Below are positions 10,289 to 19,169 of a DNA stretch of 64,000 bases, in pieces. The stretch is from Roseococcus suduntuyensis. Lineage in GTDB: Bacteria; Pseudomonadota; Alphaproteobacteria; Acetobacterales; Acetobacteraceae. Each line of letters starts with the position of its first letter. The stretch's first letter is position 1. The position numbers and the translations under genes are program-made. The stretch covers positions 112,965-176,964 of the forward strand of contig NZ_JACIDJ010000007.1 in assembly GCF_014196305.1 (NCBI RefSeq), written 5' to 3'. The notes beneath the pieces are model-generated. The model was not told where the DNA came from and searched no databases. It saw only the letters and a list, made by a program, of their open reading frames with translations.

Positions 10289-11880
10289 GCACCCCCCGCG
10301 ACACGGCCCTGTCCTACATCACGGCCAACGAGGCACGCTTCTCCGCCTTCTGCTCCCGCATCTGGGACCACGCCGAACCCGCCTGGCGCGAATACCGCTC
10401 GGCCGCCGACTATGTGGAGCTGCTGCGCGCCGAGGGCTTCGAGGTGGAGGCGGGTTCGGGCGGCATGCCCACCGCCTTCGTCGCCACCTGGAAGAACGGG
10501 AATGGCGGGCCGGTGCTGGCCGGCTTCTCCGAATATGACGCGGTGCCGGGCAACTCGCAGCAGGTGGTGCCCCACAAGGCCCCGCGCGCGGGGCTGCACC
10601 CCTACACCGCCGGCCACACGGACCCGCATTCCATGCTGGGCACGGCCTCGCTGGCGGCCACGCTCGGCGCGCGGGAGGCGATGCGCCAGCACAATATCCC
10701 CGGCACGCTGAAGCTGTTCGGCGAGCCCGCGGAGAAGGTCTGCGGGTCCAAGCCCATCCATGCGGCGAAGGGCTACTATGATGGCCTGGACGCCGCCGTG
10801 GTCTGGCACCCCTGGCCCTACAACACCGTGACCAGCGAGACGCATTTCGGCGCCTACTGGAGCGCCATCATCACCTTCGAGGCCGACAGCCCCGAGACCT
10901 GGATCGACCCCACGCTGGTGCCCATCGAGGGCGCGCACGCCGCGGCCCGCTGCCCTGGCGCGCTCGACGCCATGTGCCTGATGTACACCACGACGAAATA
11001 CACCAAGGAGGCGATGTTCCCCCACGCCGGGTCCTGGACGCTGAACGAGTTCGTCCTCGGCGATGGCGGCGCCACCTCGGACAATTTGCCGCCGCGCTTC
11101 GCGCAGATCCAGTATTCCTGGCGCTCCTCCTCGCTCGGCATCCAGGAGCAGATCTGGCGCGTGCTGGCCAACAACGCCCGCCACGCGGCGGGCAGCACCG
11201 GCTGCCGCGCCTTCGTGCGCTGGGTGACCAAGACGCGGGTGGGCGTGCCCAACACGGCGCTGACGAACCTGACCTGGAAGAACCTCCAGGCCGTCGGCGC
11301 CCCCGTCTATGGCGAGGAGGCGCTGGAATTCGGCCGCGAGATGCAGCGCAATCTCGGCCTGGAGCCCATGGCGGACCCCTTCAACCCCGAAGCCTCCACG
11401 CTGATGCCGCCCGATGTCTTCGAGAGCAGGCTGCGCGCGGGCCTGCCTTCCTGGCAGAAGCACCTCAGCGCGGACGATTATGTGGAATTCTCCTGGCACG
11501 CGCCCACGGTGCGGTTACTGGCGGGGCGGCCGCGGCTGCGCCCGCCCTCGCGCGGGCATGCCTATCCGGCCTGGACCTACAACGCGCTGAGCGGCCTGCC
11601 CGGCGCCATTGATCCCGGCATGTTCGTCGCCGCCAAGACCATGGCGCTGACGCTGGTGGACCTGGCCACCGAGCCCGATACGCTCGCCGCCGCCCAGGCC
11701 GAGTTCCGCGAGCGCAGCGGCGGCGGCGTGGGCGGGCCCGGCTGGGTGCCGCCCTTGCTGCCGGCCGATTTCGTGCCGCCGGTGGATTTGCGCTGGCCCG
11801 AATACGTCACCACCCCGCGCGGCACCGAATGGTGCATGCCCACCCCCATGGAGGGCACGGGCGCGGGCGAGCCGCTCTGA
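10285..11880 (+). CDS. M20-family amidohydrolase (AbgB-like)
   Basis: 531 aa. It resembles p-aminobenzoyl-glutamate hydrolase subunit B and related M20D amidohydrolases: FCSRIWDHAEPAWREYRSA, LAGFSEYDAVPG, HTDPHSMLGTASLAA, LFGEPAEKVCGSKP and AVVWHPWPYN. The His/Glu/Cys-rich motifs fit a dinuclear metal site. It should cleave an amide bond of an acylated amino acid or similar compound. It is coupled to the binding-protein gene by a 4-nt overlap, and a terminator-like hairpin follows the stop. Confidence 0.85.
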   Translation: MSTPRDTALSYITANEARFSAFCSRIWDHAEPAWREYRSAADYVELLRAEGFEVEAGSGGMPTAFVATWKNGNGGPVLAGFSEYDAVPGNSQQVVPHKAPRAGLHPYTAGHTDPHSMLGTASLAATLGAREAMRQHNIPGTLKLFGEPAEKVCGSKPIHAAKGYYDGLDAAVVWHPWPYNTVTSETHFGAYWSAIITFEADSPETWIDPTLVPIEGAHAAARCPGALDAMCLMYTTTKYTKEAMFPHAGSWTLNEFVLGDGGATSDNLPPRFAQIQYSWRSSSLGIQEQIWRVLANNARHAAGSTGCRAFVRWVTKTRVGVPNTALTNLTWKNLQAVGAPVYGEEALEFGREMQRNLGLEPMADPFNPEASTLMPPDVFESRLRAGLPSWQKHLSADDYVEFSWHAPTVRLLAGRPRLRPPSRGHAYPAWTYNALSGLPGAIDPGMFVAAKTMALTLVDLATEPDTLAAAQAEFRERSGGGVGGPGWVPPLLPADFVPPVDLRWPEYVTTPRGTEWCMPTPMEGTGAGEPL

Positions 11881-11886
11881 CCCGCC

Positions 11887-11910
11887 GGGCCGCCCTTCGC
11901 GGGGCGGCCC
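11887..11910 (+). terminator. Hairpin after the amidohydrolase gene
   Basis: A perfect 9-bp stem (GGGCCGCCC / GGGCGGCCC) around TTCGCG begins 6 nt past the stop. It is followed by CCCAT rather than a U-run, so it is at best an attenuator before the dehydrogenase gene. Confidence 0.5.
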
Positions 11911-11936
11911 CCATCCCCAGACAAGGAGAAACGCCC

Positions 11937-12836
11937 ATGCCCGACATTCCCCCGCCCGCCCGCGTGGCCTTCGTGGGCCTTGGCATCATGGGGGCGGCCA
12001 TGGCCGCCAACCTCAGGCGCGCCGGCTTCGACCTGGCCATCCACAGCCGCAGCCGCGGCAAGGCGGCCGAGCTGGAGGCCATGGGCGCCCATTGGTGCGA
12101 CACGGGCGCCGAGGCGGCGCGGGAGGCGGGCATCATCGGCCTCTGCGTGCCCGACACGCCCGATGTGGAACTGGCGCTGTTCGGACCTGGCGGCATCGCG
12201 GAGGGGGCCGGGGCGGGCAGCGTGGTGATTGATTTCTCGACCATCTCCGCCCAGGCCACCCAGGGCTTCGCGGCGCGGCTGGCCGAACAGGGGGTGACAC
12301 TGCTGGACAGCCCCGTCTCGGGCGGGCCGCAGGGTGCCATTGACGGCACGCTGACCTGCATGGTGGGCGGCGATGCGGCAGGCTTCGCGCAGGCCGCCAG
12401 CTATTTCGCGGCCGTGGGCAAGACCATCACGCATCTGGGGCCGTCCGGGGCGGGGCAGATCTGCAAATCGGCCAACCAGCTCATCATCTGCGCCACACTG
12501 ACGGCGGTGAGCGAGGCGCTGGCCATGGGCCGCAAGGCCGGCCTGGACCCGGAGACGATGCGCACCGCGCTCTCCGGCGGCTCGGCGGATTCCTTCGTGC
12601 TGCGCAACCACGCGAAGCGCATCATCGCGGGTAACTACACCCCGGGCTTCCGGGCGGAGCTGATGCGCAAGGACATGCGGCTGGCCGCCGCCGCCATCCG
12701 CGACCATGACGTCTTCGGGCCCGCCACGGCCATGGCCGCACCCCTGCTGGAACTGCTGGTGAACCAGGGCGCGGGCAAGGATGACCTGGCCGCGTTGGGG
12801 CGGCTGGTGGCGGAGCTTTCGGGGCTGGAGGGGTAG
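11937..12836 (+). CDS. NAD(P)-dependent beta-hydroxyacid dehydrogenase (3-hydroxyisobutyrate dehydrogenase family)
   Basis: 299 aa, the usual length. The Rossmann motif VAFVGLGIMGAAMAANLRRAGF is at residues 10-31, the substrate-binding motif DSPVSGGPQGAIDGTLTCMVGG follows, and the catalytic lysine is in GAGQICKSANQLI. The C-terminal helical domain has LMRKDMRLAAAAIRDHD. The exact substrate (3-hydroxyisobutyrate, tartronate semialdehyde or other) cannot be read from the motifs. AAGGAG lies 8 nt before the ATG. Confidence 0.88.
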   Translation: MPDIPPPARVAFVGLGIMGAAMAANLRRAGFDLAIHSRSRGKAAELEAMGAHWCDTGAEAAREAGIIGLCVPDTPDVELALFGPGGIAEGAGAGSVVIDFSTISAQATQGFAARLAEQGVTLLDSPVSGGPQGAIDGTLTCMVGGDAAGFAQAASYFAAVGKTITHLGPSGAGQICKSANQLIICATLTAVSEALAMGRKAGLDPETMRTALSGGSADSFVLRNHAKRIIAGNYTPGFRAELMRKDMRLAAAAIRDHDVFGPATAMAAPLLELLVNQGAGKDDLAALGRLVAELSGLEG

Positions 12837-12853
12837 CACCCGGCCAGCGATCA

Positions 12854-12881
12854 GGCCCGTCCGCGCAGTTGCGGGCGGGCC
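12854..12881 (+). terminator. Hairpin after the dehydrogenase gene
   Basis: An 11-bp stem with one mismatch (GGCCCGTCCGC / GCGGGCGGGCC) and a 6-nt loop starts 17 nt past the stop. A looser T-run follows 20 nt further on. Confidence 0.5.
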
Positions 12882-12894
12882 CTGACAATCCCTG

Positions 12895-13034
12895 CGCGCA
12901 TTTTTCCGGCTTTGCGATGGTCATTTTTCTGCAAGACGCAAATACAGCATCCGGAGGAAGGATTTTTCAGATTTATCGTGACTTAAAGTGCTGTTTCGAT
13001 TATATGCTAAAATACTAATTAGGATAGTATCACC
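12895..13034 (+). promoter_or_regulatory. AT-rich upstream region of the CheB-CheR kinase gene
   Basis: This stretch is strikingly AT-rich for the window, with several T5-T6 runs. It ends in TGACTT ... TATGCT and TATATGCTAAAATACTAATTA-like sequence just before the ATG at 13035. No clear ribosome site stands before that ATG (TAGGATAGTATCACC). It probably holds the promoter; no operator could be defined. Confidence 0.5.
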
Positions 13035-16000
13035 ATGGACTTGCTGACCACAGCCGGCATCGGGGCTTCAGCCGGTGGGGTGGAGGCATTGCGCAGCCTG
13101 TTCCGTGAAGTGCGGGCCGGCGCCAGGGTCAGCTACATTGTCCTGCTTCACCTCGATCCCTCCCATGACAGCGAACTGACGCGGATCCTGGCGCGCGACT
13201 GCGCCCTGCCAGTGACCACCGCGACGCATGGCACGCGCCTGGAGCCGGACCAGGTCTATGTGGCGCCGCCCGCCGTGCTGGTCACCGTGGCGGAGGGGTG
13301 CCTCGTGCTGAGTCCGGCCGAGCCATCCTTGCGTGACCCGCGCTCGATCGACGTGCTGTTTTCCTCACTGGCGGAGGGCTTCCAGGAGCGCGCCGTGGGC
13401 ATCGTGCTCTCGGGGTTCGGGCATGATGGCACCATCGGCATCAAGGCCATCAAGGAGCATGGCGGGCTGACCATCGCGCAGGGCGGCGATGGCGACGGGC
13501 CCGCCCATGGCGGCATGCCCGAGAGCGCCATCGCGGGCGGGCAGGTGGATCTCGTGCTGCCGGTGGGCGACATCGCGCACAAGCTCGCGGAATACGCGGC
13601 GAGCCTGGATGCGGGCGCCGCCATTCCAACGCCAGGGGAGGGCTCGGACCAGCATGCGAGCCGGGCCGCCATCTGCGCCATCCTGCGGCGGGAGGTCGGG
13701 CATGACTTCGCCGGCTACAAGGACAGGACCTTTCTCCGCCGGGTGCACCGGCGCATGCAGATCCTGCACATGCCCACGCTGGAGGCCTATGTGGCGCATC
13801 TGGACGGGCACCACGAGGAGGCGGTGGCCCTGCTGGGCGACCTGCTGATCAGCGTCACCGCCTTCTTCCGCGACGAGGACAGCTTCGCGCACCTGGCACA
13901 GGAGGTGCTCCCCGGCCTTTTCAACGGCAAGGGCGCGGAGGACATGGTGCGCGTCTGGGTCCCCGCCTGCGCCAGCGGCGAGGAGGCCTATTCCATCGCC
14001 ATGCTGCTGTGCGAGCATGCCGGCACGCGCGGCGGGATGCCGCAGTTGCGCATCTTCGCGACGGACATCGACGAGGCGGCGCTGGCGGTGGCCCGGGCCG
14101 GGCACTACCCGCTGGCGCTGCTGCGGCACGTCTCCCCCGAACGCCTCAAGCGCTTCTTCGAAGGCGAGGGCCTGCTGCGCACCGTCACGAAGGAGATCCG
14201 CGACATTTGCGTCTTCTCCTCGCACAGCCTCATCCGCGACCCGCCCTTCTCCCGGCTGGACCTCATCTCCTGCCGCAACCTGCTGATCTACCTGGATGCG
14301 CGGGCGCAACGGGAGGTGTTCCCCTTTTTTCACTTCGCGCTGCGGCCGGGCGGGCACCTGATGCTGGGCAGCGCCGAGAGCGCCGTGCAGTTCGCCGACC
14401 TGTTCACCCCGATCGACAAGCACTACCGCATCTACCGCCGCCGCGACGACGTGGCGCCCACCCCTCGCTTCCCCGCCCCACGCGGGCTGCTGGAGGCCAG
14501 GGGCCTCTCCGCCGGACCGGGCCCCCGTGCGGCCGGCACGGCACGCACGCTGCGCCAGGTCGCGGAGACGATGGTGCTGGACCGCTTCGCGCCTGCCCAT
14601 GTGGTGGTGACCCGCGAGGGCGCGGTGGTGCATTACTCCGCGCATACGGGCCCCTATCTCGAGGCCGCGCCGGGCGAGCCGACGCGCATCCTGCTGTCCC
14701 TGGCGCGGCGGGAGTTGCGTCTGGACATCCGCCTGGCCCTGGAGGAGGTGGTGCGCAGCCGCCGCGCCGTCACGCGCCGGCCCGCCGCGTCCGGCCGGCC
14801 GGGCGAGACGCGGCCGGTCACGATCACCGCGATGCCCCTGCCCGAGGAGGACCCGGCCGAACCCCTGTTCCTCATCGTCTTCGCCGACACCCAGGACCCG
14901 CCGCCCCCCGCCAGGAGCGAGCCGCAGCCCGAGCCTGGCGAGGCGCTGGCCGTGCTGAACGAGCGCGAGCTGCGCGACACGCGGGAGCGGCTGCAGGCCG
15001 TCATCGAGGAATACGAAAGCGCGGTGGCCGAGTTGCGCGCCGGCAACGAGGAGCTGGTCTCGGTCAACGAGGAGCTGCAATCCGCCAACGAGGAGCTGGA
15101 GACCGCCAAGGAGGAACAGCAATCCGTCAATGAGGAGCTGCACCTGCTCAACCAGGAGCTGAAGGGCAAGCTCCTGCAGCTCGACCGCGCGAACGCGGAC
15201 CTCAGCAACATGTTCGAGGCCACCCGGGTGGCGACCGTCACGCTCGGCCACGACCTCACCATCCGCGGCTTCACGCCCGCCATCACGAGCGTGTTCAATC
15301 TGCTGCCCGGCGATTACGGCAGGCCGCTGGCGGACATCGCGGGCTCGATCGACTCGGGCGACATCCTGCGCGAGGCGCGCGAGGTGCTGACCATCGGCAA
15401 GCCCATCGAGCATCGGGTGGACCGCCGCGACGGCACGGCACAGTTCCTGCTGCGCCTCGTGCCCTACCTCATGGCGGATGGGAAGGTGGACGGCGTGCTG
15501 GCGTCCTTCGTGGACGTGACGCCGCTGCTGGACGCCACGCGCGAGAACGAGCAGCAGCGGCTGTTGGTGGCGGAGCTGAACCATCGCGTCGGCAACATCC
15601 TCAACGTCGTCATCGCGCTGACCCGGCAGACGCTGCGCGATGGCACCGCGATCGAGGAGGCGCGCGACACGCTGGTGGGGCGGATGGAGGCGCTGACCAA
15701 GGCCTACCAGCTGGTGTCGCGGGAATCCTGGCGCGAGACACTGCTGGCCGAAGTGGTCTCCGAGCAGCTCGCGCCGCATCTCTCGACGCCCGGGCGCGGG
15801 GTGGTTTCAGGACCGCGCGTGTGGCTGCAGCCCTCGACCGCGGTCGCCTTCGGCCTCGTGGTGCATGAGCTCGCCACCAACGCCGTGAAGTACGGCGCGC
15901 TGTCGAATGAGGTCGGCCAGGTGGCGGTGAGCTGGGCTCGCGCCGGCGCGGAGGATCCGCAACACCTCGATTTCCGCTGGCAGGAGGTGGGGGGGCCCGC

Positions 16001-16160
16001 GCCGGAGCGAGAGCGCAAGGCGGGCTTCGGCACCCAGCTCCTGAAGGGGCAGGTCACCCATGGCCTGGGCGGCAGCATGGAAGAGGCCTTTGCCCCCGAG
16101 GGCTACAGCCTGCGCCTGAGCATCCCGCTGGGAGAGCCCCAGGGCCCGCGCCTGGAATAA
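13035..16160 (+). CDS. CheB-CheR-PAS-HWE histidine kinase fusion
   Basis: 1041 aa. Residues 1-190 are a CheB methylesterase with its triad intact (Ser12 in GASAGG, His39 in LLHLDPSH, Asp131 in GFGHDGT). Residues 215-475 are a CheR methyltransferase (FFRDEDSF, PACASGEEAYSIAMLL for S-adenosylmethionine, DLISCRNLLIYLD). A long NEEL-repeat coiled coil (about 640-715) leads to a PAS domain and a HWE kinase with His in AELNHRVGN, the N-box HELATNAVKYGALS and the W-x-E signature RWQE. There is no receiver domain. It probably methylates and demethylates a sensory protein and phosphorylates a separate regulator. No partner gene adjoins it. Confidence 0.92.
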   Translation: MDLLTTAGIGASAGGVEALRSLFREVRAGARVSYIVLLHLDPSHDSELTRILARDCALPVTTATHGTRLEPDQVYVAPPAVLVTVAEGCLVLSPAEPSLRDPRSIDVLFSSLAEGFQERAVGIVLSGFGHDGTIGIKAIKEHGGLTIAQGGDGDGPAHGGMPESAIAGGQVDLVLPVGDIAHKLAEYAASLDAGAAIPTPGEGSDQHASRAAICAILRREVGHDFAGYKDRTFLRRVHRRMQILHMPTLEAYVAHLDGHHEEAVALLGDLLISVTAFFRDEDSFAHLAQEVLPGLFNGKGAEDMVRVWVPACASGEEAYSIAMLLCEHAGTRGGMPQLRIFATDIDEAALAVARAGHYPLALLRHVSPERLKRFFEGEGLLRTVTKEIRDICVFSSHSLIRDPPFSRLDLISCRNLLIYLDARAQREVFPFFHFALRPGGHLMLGSAESAVQFADLFTPIDKHYRIYRRRDDVAPTPRFPAPRGLLEARGLSAGPGPRAAGTARTLRQVAETMVLDRFAPAHVVVTREGAVVHYSAHTGPYLEAAPGEPTRILLSLARRELRLDIRLALEEVVRSRRAVTRRPAASGRPGETRPVTITAMPLPEEDPAEPLFLIVFADTQDPPPPARSEPQPEPGEALAVLNERELRDTRERLQAVIEEYESAVAELRAGNEELVSVNEELQSANEELETAKEEQQSVNEELHLLNQELKGKLLQLDRANADLSNMFEATRVATVTLGHDLTIRGFTPAITSVFNLLPGDYGRPLADIAGSIDSGDILREAREVLTIGKPIEHRVDRRDGTAQFLLRLVPYLMADGKVDGVLASFVDVTPLLDATRENEQQRLLVAELNHRVGNILNVVIALTRQTLRDGTAIEEARDTLVGRMEALTKAYQLVSRESWRETLLAEVVSEQLAPHLSTPGRGVVSGPRVWLQPSTAVAFGLVVHELATNAVKYGALSNEVGQVAVSWARAGAEDPQHLDFRWQEVGGPAPERERKAGFGTQLLKGQVTHGLGGSMEEAFAPEGYSLRLSIPLGEPQGPRLE

Positions 16161-16242
16161 GCGCCTCAGGATATCCGCTTTGTTGATTCCACCGCGGACG
16201 ATCAGACGCTAGCCTTCGGGCAAAACCCCGAGGGAAAAGTCC

Positions 16243-17925
16243 ATGACCACCACGGCATTTCGCGCGGCGCGGGACCTGCTGCTCGCGCATCGCGGCGACT
16301 ACGCCGCCGCGCGGCGGGAGTTCCGCTGGCCGAAGCTCGAAACCTTCAACTGGGCGCTGGACTGGTTCGATGCGGAACTCGCGCGCGGCTCGCTCGGCAA
16401 CTCCACCGCGCTGCGCATCGCGGGGGCGGGCGAGGCGACGCTGAGCTTCGCGGAGCTTTCGGCCGAATCCTCGCGACTGGCGAACGGGCTGCGCGCGGCC
16501 GGCGTGAGGCGGGGCGACCGCATCCTGCTCATGCTCGGCAACACCGTGCCGCTGTGGGAGACCATGCTGGCCGCGATGAAGCTCGGCGCGGTGGTGGTGC
16601 CGGCGACCACGCTGCTGACCCCCACGGACCTGGCCGACCGCTTCGCGCGCGGCCGGGTGCGCCATGTGGTGACGGGGGGCGCGGATGCGGCGAAGTTCGA
16701 GGGGCTGGACAGTTCGGTGACGCGCATCGCCGTGGGCGGCGCGCCGGGCTGGACGGAGTATGACGCGCTGAAGGCGCGCTCGTCCGAGTTCACGCCCGAG
16801 GGGGTGACGCGCGCGACCGACCCGCTGCTGCTCTACTTCACCTCCGGCACCACGGCGAAGCCCAAGCTCGTGCTGCACGACCAGCAATCCTATCCGGTCG
16901 GACACCTGGTCACGATGTACTGGCTCGGCCTGCAACCGGGCGACATGCACCTGAACATCTCCTCGCCCGGCTGGGCCAAGCACGCCTGGTCCTGCTTTTT
17001 CGCGCCGTGGAATGCGGGGGCCGGCGTCTTCGTGAACAACCAGCCGCGCTTCGACGCGCGCGGCACGCTGGAGGTGCTGGCGCGCGAGGGCGTGGACAGT
17101 TTCTGCGCGCCGCCCACCGTCTGGCGGATGCTGGTGCAGCAGGACATGGCGCCCTTCCGCGGCCAGTTGCGCGAACTCTGCTCGGCCGGGGAGCCGCTGA
17201 ACCCCGAGGTGATCGAACATGTCCGCCGCGTCTGGGGCATGACCATCCGCGAGGGCTATGGCCAGACCGAGACCACGCTCCAGATCGGCTACTTCCCCGG
17301 CCAGGAGGTGAAGCCCGGCAGCATGGGCGTGCCCGCGCCGGGCTATGCCATCACCCTGCTGGACCCCGACGGCGCGGAAGTGAATGAGGGCGAGATCGCG
17401 CTGCGCCTGGATGACGCGCCGCTCGGCCTCATGCGCGGCTACCAGCAGGAGGATGGAACGTCAGCGCCGCTGGGTGACACCGCCTACCGCACCGGCGACG
17501 TGGCGACGCGCGACGCCGACGGCCACTTCACCTATGTCGGCCGCGCGGATGACGTGTTCAAGGCATCCGACTACCGCATCTCGCCCTTCGAGCTGGAGAG
17601 CGTGCTGGTCGAGCACGAGGCCGTGGCCGAAGCGGCGGTGGTGCCGGCGCCGGACGCGGTGCGCCTCGCCGTGCCCAAGGCCTTCGTGGTGCTGGTGGAG
17701 GGGGTGGAACCGGAGCGCGACGTGCTGCTCTCCATCTTCCGGCACCTGCGCGCGCGCCTCGCCCCCTACAAGCGCATCCGGCGCATCGAGGTGGCGGAGC
17801 TGCCCAAGACCATCTCCGGCAAGATCCGCCGCGTGGAGTTGCGCCAGGCGGAGGAACGCCATTTCCGGGCGGGCACGCGCCCGGAAGGCGAGGTGCGGGA
17901 AGAGGATTTTCCGGAGCTGGCGTGA
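16243..17925 (+). CDS. AMP-dependent acyl-CoA synthetase (acetyl-CoA-synthetase-like)
   Basis: 560 aa. ANL motifs are LLLYFTSGTTAKPKLVLHD, the segment SSPGWAKHAWSCFFAPW, REGYGQTETTLQIGYFPG, AYRTGDVATRDADGHFTYVGRADDVFKASDYRISPFE, and the catalytic lysine in PKTISGKIRRVELR. The layout is that of medium-chain or aromatic acyl-CoA synthetases (ACSM branch) rather than the other ligase in the window. GAGGGAAAAGTCC precedes the ATG. A tandem repeat follows the stop and separates it from a convergent Bug gene. Confidence 0.88.
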   Translation: MTTTAFRAARDLLLAHRGDYAAARREFRWPKLETFNWALDWFDAELARGSLGNSTALRIAGAGEATLSFAELSAESSRLANGLRAAGVRRGDRILLMLGNTVPLWETMLAAMKLGAVVVPATTLLTPTDLADRFARGRVRHVVTGGADAAKFEGLDSSVTRIAVGGAPGWTEYDALKARSSEFTPEGVTRATDPLLLYFTSGTTAKPKLVLHDQQSYPVGHLVTMYWLGLQPGDMHLNISSPGWAKHAWSCFFAPWNAGAGVFVNNQPRFDARGTLEVLAREGVDSFCAPPTVWRMLVQQDMAPFRGQLRELCSAGEPLNPEVIEHVRRVWGMTIREGYGQTETTLQIGYFPGQEVKPGSMGVPAPGYAITLLDPDGAEVNEGEIALRLDDAPLGLMRGYQQEDGTSAPLGDTAYRTGDVATRDADGHFTYVGRADDVFKASDYRISPFELESVLVEHEAVAEAAVVPAPDAVRLAVPKAFVVLVEGVEPERDVLLSIFRHLRARLAPYKRIRRIEVAELPKTISGKIRRVELRQAEERHFRAGTRPEGEVREEDFPELA

Positions 17926-17955
17926 CGGCGGGCGAACCCGCCGCATCGGCTTCGC

Positions 17956-18106
17956 GCGGCCGATTCACGCGCTCAGCGTGCCGCCTCCCGCGATCGGACG
18001 CGCATCTCGCGGCCAATTCACGCGCTCGGCGTGCCGCCTCCCGCGATCGGACGTGCATCTCGCGGCCGATTCACGCGCTCGGCGTGCCGCCTCCCGCGAT
18101 CGGACG
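17956..18106. repeat. 53-bp direct repeat, three copies
   Basis: Units begin at 17956, 18009 and 18062 (period exactly 53); the third is 45 bp long. Copies differ at only a few positions. Across each unit junction ATCGG-ACGCG, five bases, then CGCGG-CCGAT can form a 10-bp stem with one mismatch, so each junction is a stem-loop. The array fills the gap between two convergent genes and reaches the Bug stop codon. It resembles REP/BIME-type intergenic elements. Confidence 0.85.
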
Positions 18107-19075
18107 CTATCCCTCCAGCCGGATGTTGTTCTCCCGCACCACCCGCGCCCAGCGTTCCATCTCGCTCACCATGAAGTCCGCGAAGGGCTCGCCGGAGGTG
18201 GCCAGCACGTCCATGCCCAGCGCCTCCACGCGCGACTTGATCTCGGGCTCGGCGAGGATGGTGGTGAGTTCCCGCGCCATGCGCGACTGGATCTCGCGCG
18301 GAACGCCGCTCGGCGCATAGACGCCCCACCAGGTGGGCGCCTCGAAGTCGGCTAAGCCCAGCTCATGAAAGCTCGGCACGCCGGGCAGGTCGCGCCAGGC
18401 GTCGCGCGTGGTCACGCCGAAGCCCTTCAGCGCACCATTGCGGACATGCGGCCCGCCCACCGGCGCGTTGGTGACGAACAGCGGCACATGGCCCGCCAGC
18501 GCATCGGCCAGCGCGGGCGCGCCGCCGCGATAGGGCACATGGGTCAGCTCCACGCCCGCCAGATTGCACAGCTGCACCATCGCCACATGCATCAGCGTGC
18601 CGATGCCAGCCGTCGCGTAGTTGATGCTGCCGCGTGGCGCGGCGCGCGCGGCCTCGATCAGTTGCGGGAAGCCGGCCCAGGGGCTCGCGGGGTGGGACGT
18701 GACCACCAGCGGCCCGCGCCCCACCAGCATCACCGGCGCGAAGTCCCGCCGCGTGTCATAGGGCAGGCGCATCACCGAGGGCAGGATGACATGGCTGTCC
18801 ACCGCCACCAGCCAGGTGTGGCCATCGGGCGCGGCGCGCGCGGCCTCGGCCGCACCGACCGAGCCGGTGGCGCCGGCGCGGTTCTCGATGGTGACGGGCT
18901 GGCCCAGCACCGCCTGCAGCCGCGGCTGCAGCACGCGGGCCAGGATGTCCACCGACCCACCCGGTGGCCAGCCCACCACCAGGCGCACCGGGCGGCTGGG
19001 CCAGGCTTGCGCGCGGGCGACATGCGGGGTGGCGAGGGCGAGCGGCAGCCCGGCCAGAAGTGAGCGACGTTCCAT
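18107..19075 (-). CDS. Tripartite tricarboxylate transporter binding protein (Bug/TctC family)
   Basis: 322 aa. The start at 19075 fits a signal with RR (MERRSLLAGLPLALATPHVARAQ). The family core is WPSRPVRLVVGWPPGGSVDILARVLQ, ENRAGATGSVGA, LTHVPYRGGAPALADALAGHV and TWWGVYAPSGVPREI. It binds a carboxylated ligand in the periplasm. No TctAB permease is nearby, as is common for the many orphan Bug proteins of beta- and alphaproteobacteria. It lies downstream of the XRE regulator gene on the same strand, with a hairpin between them. Confidence 0.9.
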   Translation of the reverse strand: MERRSLLAGLPLALATPHVARAQAWPSRPVRLVVGWPPGGSVDILARVLQPRLQAVLGQPVTIENRAGATGSVGAAEAARAAPDGHTWLVAVDSHVILPSVMRLPYDTRRDFAPVMLVGRGPLVVTSHPASPWAGFPQLIEAARAAPRGSINYATAGIGTLMHVAMVQLCNLAGVELTHVPYRGGAPALADALAGHVPLFVTNAPVGGPHVRNGALKGFGVTTRDAWRDLPGVPSFHELGLADFEAPTWWGVYAPSGVPREIQSRMARELTTILAEPEIKSRVEALGMDVLATSGEPFADFMVSEMERWARVVRENNIRLEG

Positions 19076-19129
19076 CGCGTTTCCTCCTCGGGCCTTGTGT
19101 GTGACGGGGCGCGCCGGCCCTTCGCGCCA

Positions 19130-19169
19130 CCCCCTGAGGGGGAGCTTGGGCGCATCGGGCCTCAGGGGG
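19130..19169 (-). terminator. Hairpin overlapping the XRE gene stop
   Basis: CCCCCTGAGG at 19130-19139 pairs perfectly with CCTCAGGGGG at 19160-19169, with a 20-nt loop. The right arm spans the XRE stop codon. It could end the XRE transcript before the Bug gene. Confidence 0.45.

Noticed and set aside
13365..15779. An 804-codon minus-strand frame opposite the CheB-CheR kinase gene
   Set aside because: It mirrors the fusion protein codon by codon and has no recognisable domain.
17956..18106. Repeat array considered as a CRISPR
   Set aside because: Units are directly adjacent with no variable spacers, only three copies exist, and no cas gene is nearby.
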